A DNA stretch of 19,241 nt from Euperipatoides rowelli (Eukaryota; Onychophora; Udeonychophora; Euonychophora; Peripatopsidae). Positions 1-7,409 of the stretch are shown here, one piece after another. Below the pieces are notes generated by a model that saw only the letters and a program-made list of their open reading frames with translations, ran no database searches and was not told the origin of the DNA. The stretch lies in assembly GCA_003024985.2 (NCBI GenBank), contig PXIH01S0012965.1; one strand, given 5' to 3'. Within the stretch, counting starts at the first letter, position 1, and every line of letters begins with the position of its first letter. A program made the translations under genes and the position numbers.

Positions 1-2
1 CC

Positions 3-457
3 CTTTGCATAGGATTTGTTGACTATGAAAAAGCTTTTGATTCCATATATACTCAATTTGTATTGGATGCCCTAAAGAGACAATGTATTAATATAGCATA
101 TATTGATTTGATCGATAACATATTTAAGAAGGCAACATCTACAGTGAGACTACATAAAGACCCCACAAGATCCAAAATGAAAAATGTGTTCATAAGGGTG
201 ACCCAATCTTTCCAATGTTATTTACAGCTACCCTTGAAGAAGTTTTTAGAAGTCTGGATTGGGAACATACTGGATTACGGATAAATGGNGAATATTTGAG
301 CCATCTACGTTTTGCTGATGATATTGTTTTATTTACTTCAAGTCCAGAGGAATTACAGAAACAGATCATTGANCTAAATGAAGCTAGCTCAAAAGCCAGA
401 CTGAAAATGAATTTAGAAAAAACCAAATTGATGTTAAACAAATATGTGCAACCTAAA
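3..457 (+). pseudogene. RTE-clade non-LTR retrotransposon reverse transcriptase fragment
   Basis: Part of a LINE reverse transcriptase, the enzyme that copies element RNA into DNA at a nicked target. Reading from base 3, the palm motif A is visible as FVDYEKAFDS (15-44). After a frameshift near 186-190 the second frame reads KGDPI, LFTATLEEVF, LDWEHTGLRI, EYLSHLRFADDIVLF and KMNLEKTKLMLNKYVQPK. The FADD catalytic box is at 311-322. The order and wording, particularly LFTATLEEVF followed by YLSHLRFADD, are those of the RTE clade. The fragment is cut by the window edge on the left, so the endonuclease part is not seen. It stops abruptly near 457, before the thumb and C-terminal region. Two N bases (289, 373) lie inside it. 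The frameshift and truncation make it non-functional. The family call is from memory of RTE proteins and is fairly firm. Confidence 0.88.
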
Positions 458-577
458 GTGAATCCATGCGACTATAAAAATTACCTAAGAATGGACGACA
501 AAACCTTCAACATTCTATTACGACTCATTACGCCTTATATTTGAAAACAAAATACAAACATAAGATTTGCTTTTAAC
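458..577 (+). pseudogene. PIF/Harbinger transposase N-terminal fragment
   Basis: Following the RTE piece in the same frame, the translation becomes DYKNYLRMDDKTFNILLRL (470-526), then ITPYI, a stop at 542-544, and KQNTNIR (545-565). The run 'NYLRM(D/E).TF..LL.L..P.I...DT.MR' is the typical segment upstream of the DDE catalytic core in PIF/Harbinger (HARBI1-like) transposases, which cut and paste DNA elements. None of the DDE residues are present: the match ends at about 565, where a MADF-like coding piece on the other strand begins. The true transposase start is also missing, since the RTE fragment abuts it on the left. This is a broken remnant. The identification rests on a short but characteristic stretch. 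Confidence 0.7.
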
Positions 578-667
578 TTTCCATAAACATGGGTTGTTTT
601 TGTATATTTGTATAAAATCTTTCAAAAACTCAGGTGAATTAATGAAAACGCGATTATCTTGTGCCAT
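560..667 (-). pseudogene. MADF-domain protein fragment of the Harbinger element
   Basis: Read on the minus strand from an ATG at 667-665, the translation is MAQDNRVFINSPEFLKDFIQ, then IYKNNPCLWKVKSKSY, ending near 560. The pattern 'F...FI..Y...PCLW..KSK.Y' is the first half of a MADF domain, a Myb/SANT-like DNA-binding fold. From family knowledge, animal PIF/Harbinger elements commonly carry a second gene for a Myb/SANT or MADF-type DNA-binding helper beside the transposase. The frame stays open upstream to 721, but those residues (LLIVTLLCLL) are probably untranslated leader. The domain is cut at about 560, exactly where the transposase remnant on the opposite strand ends. It could be an unrelated MADF gene fragment, but the adjacency argues for one element. 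Confidence 0.62.
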
Positions 668-804
668 TTTCTTGAGAGATAATGTAAGTAAACATAAGAG
701 TGTAACTATTAACAAAGGCAAACTGTGCTAAAGTATAGAAAGATGTTGCCCCCGATATTCCTCAGGTTAGCGCATGTGTATGGTATTTCACATCTAGTTT
801 CTTG

Positions 805-869
805 TGTACACATGGTCAGTTTTGCAGTGTTCATTCCAAAACTTAAGTCCAGGAATGACCGTGTGTACA
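805..869. repeat. Imperfect inverted repeat, 14-bp arms
   Basis: TGTACACATGGTCA (805-818) pairs with TGACCGTGTGTACA (856-869): 13 Watson-Crick pairs and one G-T pair around a 37-nt loop. The left arm overlaps the self-palindrome TGTGTACACA (803-812). It lies where the outer end of the Harbinger remnant would be expected, so it may be part of that element's subterminal region. No target-site duplication could be assigned. Confidence 0.6.
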
Positions 870-879
870 AAGCTTTACT

Positions 880-1130
880 CACTAAATGTTAGTGAAGATC
901 ATCTGCCTTACTGAAAGTCCTAAAAAATAACTTATCTGGGACAACAATTTGTTTGTACTACTCATGAGAAAGCTCACTATTGGTTAGAGTGAAATTGGTA
1001 CCTTAAATAATTAGTAAATCTTTATAATATGAAGTAAATGAATAAACTTAGTTGAAAGCCATAGATAGGAATTAACAAATGAACTTTTCAAAAATAGTAA
1101 CAAGTGCATGTGTTTTAGACAGTAAAATGC
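880..1130. other. AT-rich spacer, nothing recognised
   Basis: Apart from a small palindrome (CACTAA-ATG-TTAGTG, 880-894) I see no coding sequence, no repeat structure and no RNA gene in this stretch. Confidence 0.5.
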
Positions 1131-1579
1131 GTACCCCAGAATTTCGATTTGAGTCATTTCGTCATTGAGTTATTGGTAAATAAAGTTTATTTTTTTTCAT
1201 TTTGAGTAATTTTTTTTCATCATTGAGTCATTTGTAATAGCGTAATTAATAAATTTAACAAAAAATCCTAATGCTATAATTTTGATTTATTTTGTAAAAT
1301 TTGTACCAAGTGTCTCTTAATTTAAGATAATTTTATTAAGCTCAATTTTTTCGTGACGATTATTAACAAATAAACAAAGTAGAATATTTATTTAGATATT
1401 TTTTTAACCGCAATAAAAATGAATGAAAAAGAAAAAGTTAAAAAGTTTATTTTCTTTATTAAAAAAAAAAAAAAAAGATATTCCTATGGAGATTTAATAC
1501 TCGATTTGAGTTGTTTCGATTTGAGTTGCATATTATTTTAGGAACCAAACTACAAGTACTCAAATCGAGGCTCTGATAC
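1131..1579. mobile_element. Small non-autonomous element (MITE-like) with inverted ends
   Basis: The left end (1131-1154: GTACCCCAGAA then TTTCGATTTGAGT) is an inverted, gapped match to the right end (1558-1579, ACTCAAATCGAGG then CTCTGATAC). The best shared core is TCGATTTGAGT at 1144-1154 against ACTCAAATCGA at 1558-1568. Subterminal copies of TCGATTTGAGTTG occur at 1501-1513 and 1516-1528, and TCATTGAGT words recur at 1162-1240. No open frame lies inside, and the interior is A/T rich with homopolymer runs. The size (about 450 bp), inverted ends and lack of coding fit a MITE. I could not identify a target-site duplication. A related end is found at 9379-9395. Confidence 0.5.
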
Positions 1580-1765
1580 TTGAAAATTGATGAATCTTCT
1601 CTAGCTATAAAAAAGACATTCTAATTTTGAGAGGTTTAAATTTAACTTCATTATGAGTTCATTGTTCTATAAATTAAATTATATACTTCTATAAATATTT
1701 GTATGTAAAAATAAAAATATTTTTCTTTTATTTTTAGAGAGTAATATTTTTAATTTCAGAGTTTG

Positions 1766-1779
1766 CCACTAGAGGGCAT
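1766..1779 (+). promoter_or_regulatory. CTCF-like core motif (weak)
   Basis: CCACTAGAGGGCAT matches the animal CTCF core CCASYAGRKGGCRS at 13 of 14 positions, in otherwise AT-rich sequence. The match is to a remembered consensus, and chance or transposon origin cannot be excluded. Confidence 0.2.
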
Positions 1780-1937
1780 CTAGTATCAGTCTTTATATTG
1801 AAAATTGATTTCTGACACATTTCATCATTGATTTTATACAAACTTGCATAGGTTTTTAAAATGGTGATTTGCAAGATATCACAATTTAATGTCTTGAATT
1901 TAAAGATTCAGCCCATCTTGTAGCTTAAGAAAGTACT

Positions 1938-2060
1938 GCAATAATAGTAATTTATTATTATTATGCGGTTTATTATCATAAAAACAATATTTACATATTT
2001 ATAATGACAAAAAAATTACAATATAGAGCCCTAGCCCCGCAGGATGTGGACTTTATTTAC
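1938..2060 (-). mobile_element. Probable LINE 3' tail
   Basis: Read on the minus strand, GC-richer sequence (GGGGCTAGGGCTCTATATTG) passes into an A/T-rich stretch with TGATAATAAACCGC and then ends in an ATA-type simple repeat at 1938-1965. Jockey and CR1-type LINEs commonly finish in such short tandem repeats. No coding part is present, so the family is uncertain. Confidence 0.35.
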
Positions 2061-2808
2061 AGTACATAGGCCTAATGTGATTATAACAAATAAAAATTTA
2101 ATTTATTTAAAAAAAAAAAAATTATTTCAATTATCTCATCATAAATAATAAATAAACAAACATTAATAAATGAACCGAAAGATAAATTTTCAATTCAGTT
2201 CATTTTAAATAATCAAACGTCAATGTACTTGATGGACCATGAAAAGTCTTTTTCTAGATATAATCCAATTCTTCATTAAATTGATCCCAAGAATAGTAAT
2301 AGCACATAAAAATTCCATATTCAACAGATGAAGAACGAAACTATTATGACTAAAACTTGATATTCCATATAGTAACGTTTAAAAGTTACGAGATCAATCC
2401 TTAAAATATTCATAGCCATCAAACAGCAAACAACGTAGATTATCAAATTAAAATGTTAGGTAANAAATAAATCAGAATCCAATCTTAGGATGCTAAATAA
2501 CAATAATAATTGGGTTACAAAACTAAATAAAGAAGAAAATAAATCCAATCACAGCAATCAGCCTTTAACATTCCTGGAAACAGCGTATAGGCCTGCATGT
2601 ACATAAGGAAANAAAATCCGTTGCAATTGAAGATTTCAAACACACACACACACTGCCATGGAAGATCCAAAATGATAAAGCAGCTAATCCCCATGATTTT
2701 CATAAATAATAAATAAATGAAGAAACTTCTTAACCCAATAAAAAATATAAAAAAAACGTCAGACAAACAACACAACAATGGCTGCCATAGGCGCCCTAGT
2801 GGATAAAA
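2061..2808. other. AT-rich spacer, nothing recognised
   Basis: No supported gene. A short CA run sits at 2641-2652 and N bases at 2464 and 2612. The 87-codon minus-strand open frame at 2515-2778 has low-complexity aromatic and hydrophobic composition and no recognisable motif, so I do not call it. Confidence 0.5.
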
Positions 2809-2844
2809 AACACTGTTTACTATGTAAACAGTGTTACATAGTAA
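2809..2844. repeat. Two overlapping perfect hairpins
   Basis: AACACTGTTTAC (2809-2820) and GTAAACAGTGTT (2824-2835) form a perfect 12-bp stem with a 3-base loop. TTACTATGTAA (2817-2827) and TTACATAGTAA (2834-2844) form a perfect 11-bp stem. The two share bases, so only one can form at a time. Just upstream is a GC-richer patch containing GGCGCCCTAGTGG (2790-2802). Confidence 0.75.
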
Positions 2845-3690
2845 TTAGGCTATATAGGCCTACAATCCTTTTTTCTTCTTCTCTTAGCCTAAAGTTATGA
2901 CACTTAAAAAGTTCAATTTCACCATGTGAAATTGAAGCACAATATTAAACCACATTAACTCTCTTACAGTTGACTTTAATACAAGATAAAAACATCATAC
3001 TTTTCTGTCACCTTAAATAAGATATTTATCAAATTGTTGGACATACTTCAATTTAATACACACTTTGTATAAATCCTATTAAATATGTCAACGAAAAATA
3101 ACTTAAAGTCCAAATTATGGACATAACGGTGAATTCTTAAATCATGCATTTGGTTACGCTGTTATCATTTTCATCCTTTCCTTAGCATACTTTGAAAAGA
3201 CATTGAAAGAGAACAAAAAAATATTTAGATGAGATCATGTTTGAATAATACAGTAACTTTTCTGCTGTTCATTTCAGGACAATATTCATTTAGTGAAGCT
3301 TGGTAGTGAAATATACTGAGGAAATGAAAAATCATTTGCAGATTTAATCACTTTATAGTAATAAGATATTTATAACTTACTTGCATCAAGCAAATAATTG
3401 AATCAAAGAGTTCATATGACTTTAGCACAGTATTAACATGTAGCAGTTCTAACAAATGTTTTTATTCATTATTTTTGTCCTAATTGTGTTGGTTCTTGCA
3501 TTCAAGGAATAGCTAATTTCTCCTTATATATTGTTTATTCTCGTAGCATGGCGTTTCTATTTTTAATAGTAACTGCCGTGCTAAGATAATTTGGCCACTT
3601 AGAGCCTAAACAGTGCATAAGACAATCAACTTCCTTGCATGTATAAATTAATGTTAATTTATTCATGTTTGTTTTGCATGTGTGTGTTGT
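2845..3690. other. AT-rich spacer, nothing recognised
   Basis: No coding pattern, RNA gene or mobile-element remnant was recognised. A 9-bp inverted repeat (CATGTGTGT 3677-3685 and ACACACATG 3711-3719) overlaps the right edge. Confidence 0.5.
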
Positions 3691-3744
3691 GTCCTTTGCT
3701 ATAAAAGAATACACACATGTTTTGAGTTGTAATATTTGCTGGAG

Positions 3745-3825
3745 ATGGCTCTTGCCACTTCTGACAAATATTTATTTCTGATGTTTATTTTTTTTATATT
3801 TGGAATGACAGGAACCAGCTCGTAG
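3745..3825 (+). CDS. Possible signal-peptide-like micro-ORF (unconfirmed)
   Basis: An ATG in a fair context (GGAGATGG) opens 26 codons before TAG at 3823-3825. The product starts MALATSDKYL and continues with the hydrophobic run FLMFIFFIFGMTG, then TSS. This resembles a signal peptide: a short polar start, an aliphatic/aromatic core and small residues at the end. A TATAAAAG box lies at 3700-3707, about 40 bases upstream. A weak donor-like GT (3822-3823) just before the stop could make it a first coding exon. Against it, the hydrophobic core is encoded by T-rich sequence, which gives such residues by chance, and no downstream exon is recognised. I do not recognise the product. Confidence 0.15.
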   Translation: MALATSDKYLFLMFIFFIFGMTGTSS

Positions 3826-3829
3826 CAGT

Positions 3830-5290
3830 GTGACCCCGGGAGTACGACATTTCTTTAATTTTATTGGGACTAGTCTTGTTATTTCTATTCCGTAATCAGA
3901 AATTTGCTAATTACTGCTATTGTAATATTAATCTTGGAATAAACTTTTTAATTCCTGTCCAGTCTTTTATCAATTAGTCTGTGTGGTAAGCCCCCTGGGC
4001 TCTGTCCCATCATGGTCTGTGGATACTAGCAGCCATATGCAACACAGCCTATGAGGATTGGCTTAGGTCAACCAATTATTACTTCGCCTAATCTGAAAAA
4101 TATGAAGATTCTTCATAATGAATTAATTTTGTTGATGTTTTATACTTTATCAGAACACTTCTATTATTTAGAAATCAAGAAAAGTGATGAATAATTGATG
4201 GGTGTTTGTCACAGATACTGTCATTTCAGCCTATATTTGAAATTTCCCCACTTTAGTTCTTTGATTGTGAAATTAAAGTTTTTTTTTTTCTTTTTTTGAT
4301 GGGGAGGGGATTTTTGGACAATAAATTGAGGGATTAATTTGGATGTCAGGATCTCTGTTCAACTTATTGCCAGACTTTTCCTTAAAAATATAGAAGTGTG
4401 AAAAGAGCTTGGAAATAACTTAATTTCATCAGGCAATCAACTTTACTTTGGTCAAGGTCTAACTGATTTCCACATTTTGATTACAGTACATCACCGGAAT
4501 AACTTCATAAAAGATTTCAAGAAAAAAAACAAGGCCTGGGATTATGCGGATATTTTGTTATATAAATTAATTATTGTGTCATTAGATTTTTTTTTTTTTT
4601 TCAAAATTTAATCATTCCATCTATATTGATAAAAATAAATAAAAGTTGCAAAATGATAATCTTGCTAACATTTTATGATAATGAAGGGGGGGGGGAGATT
4701 ACTTTTACTTAGTGTCCAAAAATACTATATATTGATATTAACTATAATAAATTGGTATTTTCACAAAAGTTGCCAGGATTTATCTTTGAATTTTAGTAAA
4801 CTTTGCAAAAACAAAACATCAATCTTTCAGTCAACTCCTCCAATTTTCTGGTCACATGATCATTCCTATTGTTATGTGCCATATGTGTTACTATTGTGTT
4901 CATAACTAGTCAAATTTTCAGGGATTCCACCAGGTCACTATTTCAGCTAAAAGTTACTTTTTTTGTCACTTTTTTTAAAAGTGGTCACTATTTTCCACTA
5001 ATTTTGGGATCAACTTAAACCTGTTTATTGTTATTTAAAATTGTTGCTTCAAGAATGTTTTACGTGAGAAGAAGTATCTTCCTGTGGAGAAGGTTATTAA
5101 AATGTTTATCGGTCTTGTTTGGAAATGGGAATGTGAAAGGGTTTTATCTTTTAGGAAGAATTATCTTGTATTATCAGGCAATTCTCTGTATTAAAATAAA
5201 GAGCTCAAGATAGAAATCTTTAGAAATCCATGAATGTGAACCTCTGCCTCGGAGACGGCACCCAATGATGATAATGAGTTTAGCAATTAC
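3830..5290. other. AT-rich spacer with a few GC-richer patches
   Basis: No gene supported. A GC-richer patch at 3980-4060 (containing AAGCCCCCTGGGCTC) and a direct repeat GGTCACTATTT (4933-4943 and 4983-4993) are the only structure seen. The 76-codon frame at 4675-4905 and the 61-codon frame at 5028-5213 have no motif I recognise and look like chance frames. Confidence 0.45.
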
Positions 5291-5610
5291 TCAATCATCC
5301 ATTTTGATAGGTATTTGATTTAATTTTACCACTTTTAGTTTATTTCTTGATCCAATAATTATTGCTTTAGATTTTAGAGGATTTATATTTAACTTATGTT
5401 TGATTAGCCAATTATTTATAATCACCTTCTATGATTTTATGAATACAGAGTGATGTCATCAGTGAATAGCAACATTTTTTTATTTATATTCAATTTAAAA
5501 AATAGGATCTATAAATATATTAAATAGCCGTAGTGCCAGTGAGGATCTCGTAGTGCCAGTGAGGATCTCGGAGGCAATCCATGGTTTTTGATGTCATAAA
5601 TTCAATTGTC
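5291..5610 (-). pseudogene. CR1/Jockey-like LINE reverse transcriptase fragment
   Basis: Minus-strand translation gives, in order, GSSLALRLFNIFI (about 5567-5525), the catalytic box LFTDDITLYS (5469-5440, the two Asp codons at 5460-5455), and INPLKSKAIIIGSRNKL followed by KMDD and a stop at 5293-5291. This matches the CR1/Jockey/L2-type layout: 'GVPQGS..GPLLF..YIND', then 'FADDT.LY', then 'W...N.L..N..K...I..GS'. Frames change between the blocks and part of the W...N segment is scrambled, so the copy is dead. Endonuclease and C-terminal parts are absent. A 20-bp tandem duplication interrupts its 5' part. Confidence 0.68.
5529..5570. repeat. Tandem duplication, 20-bp unit x 2.1
   Basis: The unit CGTAGTGCCAGTGAGGATCT occurs twice back to back and is followed by CG. 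It falls in the GVPQGS-equivalent part of the minus-strand LINE remnant and looks like a local slippage duplication within it. Confidence 0.9.
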
Positions 5611-6390
5611 TATGACAACAAGAATTAGCACAGGGTTCAAAAAATATATATTTTAATCAATAATACTAAGTAAGTAAACAATAGAATTAAGTTTACACAA
5701 TATCATAGCACATATCCCCATTTAACAACATAGTTCTAACCACTGTATCACTAGGCTAACCATTTGTTTATTTCACACATCGACACATGCAAACATTATA
5801 CTGCTGGTTCATTGACTCACTTAATTAGATTAGGGACAGGACATAATTGGAGTCAAGTTCAGGGCTGGTTTGAAGGCATGATTGTAAAAATATATTAAAA
5901 CAATTTATTCTGTATGCAACAGAATAATTTATAAAGGCTGTCATGTTTTATCATTTTTTATATCTAGCTTTCAAACTCTGAACTCTAATCCAGATATTTG
6001 AGTCAGCAATTATACCCCAATCCTAATTCAAATAGATGAATCAATGGTTATATTAGACAAAGTTGTGTAATAAGCATCCCTGACCTATTCCTGAGTACAG
6101 CATGTTTAAATAATTTTTATTATATTTAAATATGTTAAGAAATCCCCATTGTTATTTTATTACATAAAATAATCATTATAATTACATTTAAATTATTATT
6201 AAAATTCAATTTTATAAGGTTAAAATAATGAATATTATAATTGTTGCATTTTTATATAAGCAGAAAATCAACTTTATTATTATTTATAAAGTAAAATAAA
6301 TAATTTACACAAAATAATATTTATATTTTATTTCATTACCTCATCATTTTTTTTCTTACTTTTTAAAAGACACTAAATACACTTTTACAA
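5611..6390. other. Very AT-rich spacer, nothing recognised
   Basis: Dominated by A/T words such as ATTATTATTAAAATT around 6120-6350. No coding or element signature seen. Confidence 0.5.
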
Positions 6391-6405
6391 TAGACGCCGC
6401 GTCTA
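6391..6405. repeat. GC-rich 15-base palindrome
   Basis: TAGACGC-C-GCGTCTA is a perfect inverted repeat with a single central base, conspicuous because the sequence on the left is almost pure A/T. It lies just beyond the 3' end of the minus-strand coding remnant at 6435-6784. Confidence 0.6.
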
Positions 6406-6434
6406 AGTGCACGTTTCTTACACAATATTTTGTT

Positions 6435-6784
6435 CTAACTGAATTTCTGAAACACAGGTTTTTGCCGGGGACTTTTAGCTATGGCAGAAGAAGGACGTGT
6501 TTTGATTCTTCTCTTCAAATTATTTATTTTTAAACCATCTTCTGAAATCATTTCCTACAATGTTTTGTTTTAATAACAGGCCTGAAGTTTGCAGTTTATC
6601 CTGAATGAGTTGTTCAATCAAAATGGTTTCTGAAATCTGAAAACTGATTCATTAGTTATCTGTAACTCTGCTTGCAAGCCAGTACCAGTTTGCTACTTAA
6701 CTGTTCTCTGCATTTATCCAATAACAACATGGCCAAATGATTTTTGTCAGCATTTCTGTTGTGTTCAATTCCATCTACCAGCGT
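6435..6784 (-). pseudogene. Unrecognised protein-coding remnant in three adjoining frames
   Basis: Three open segments tile this stretch on the minus strand with almost no gap. (a) 6784-6656 reads TLVDGIEHNRNADKNHLA, then MLLLDKCREQLSSKLVLACK. (b) 6648-6520 reads ISFQISETILIEQLIQDKLQ, then TSGLLLKQNIVGNDFRRWF. (c) 6551-6435 starts at ATG and reads MISEDGLKINNLKRRIKTRP, then SSAIAKSPRQKPVFQKFS, then TAG. The residue mix is protein-like (charged, Leu-rich, with a basic Ser/Pro tail) and unlike translations of neighbouring A/T spacer. Two small indels would join them into about 116 residues. I do not recognise the protein. It lies downstream of, and on the same strand as, the Gypsy remnant, so it may belong to that element, or it may be a decayed copy of a host gene. 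Confidence 0.4.
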
Positions 6785-7409
6785 TTATTCCAAAAAGAAG
6801 ACTTGCACAGTTATACTTTATGGGTAAGCTTACCTCAGCACTTCCTTAACCGGTTTTTATTCAAAGTCAAGAACTGTCATTAACCTGCTAAATCAAACAA
6901 CTTTTAATCCAGTTTATTATTCCAATAAACTTTAGCCAGCTTAGGACATCAGTATTTAAACATATAATCCGAATACACAGCGAATTACATTTGCACACAC
7001 ATTCACATTTTATACTTTAACATCCCCTACATAAATATTTTATAGTCTCTATTTTTATTCTGAATCATATTTTATATATAAAAAAAATGCCATGGGTAAA
7101 GAAATTATCTTTTTACTTGTATAGTGATTTGTATTTATAAAGTAAATACAAATTGTTCTAATCAATATTAGTGTTATCTCAGTTTATTTTCTTAGTTTTC
7201 ATCTATTGGAAATCACTATGCTATAGCCCTTTATTGTGATTTTTACCTTTCAAAATAATAATTTGTTTCTAGTTCCAAATTCCACCAATGATGGCAGGAT
7301 TATAGTTGCATGCTGTGCAGTTCCATTAATAAATAAAAATTGTTGATAGTGAACAATCCTTGAAAATAAATTGATACATTTTTATATAAAAAATCAGATT
7401 TCAAATTTT

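Noticed and set aside
2515-2778. 87-codon minus-strand hydrophobic frame
   Set aside because: Low-complexity translation of A/T-rich DNA containing an N; no recognisable domain.
3813-3850. GC-richer segment after an AG, resembling an exon (EPARSSVTPGV)
   Set aside because: No convincing donor follows and the peptide does not fit any missing POU6 segment.
7127-7153. 10-bp A/T inverted repeat ATTTGTATTT / AAATACAAAT
   Set aside because: Several such pairs are expected by chance in 19 kb of this composition.
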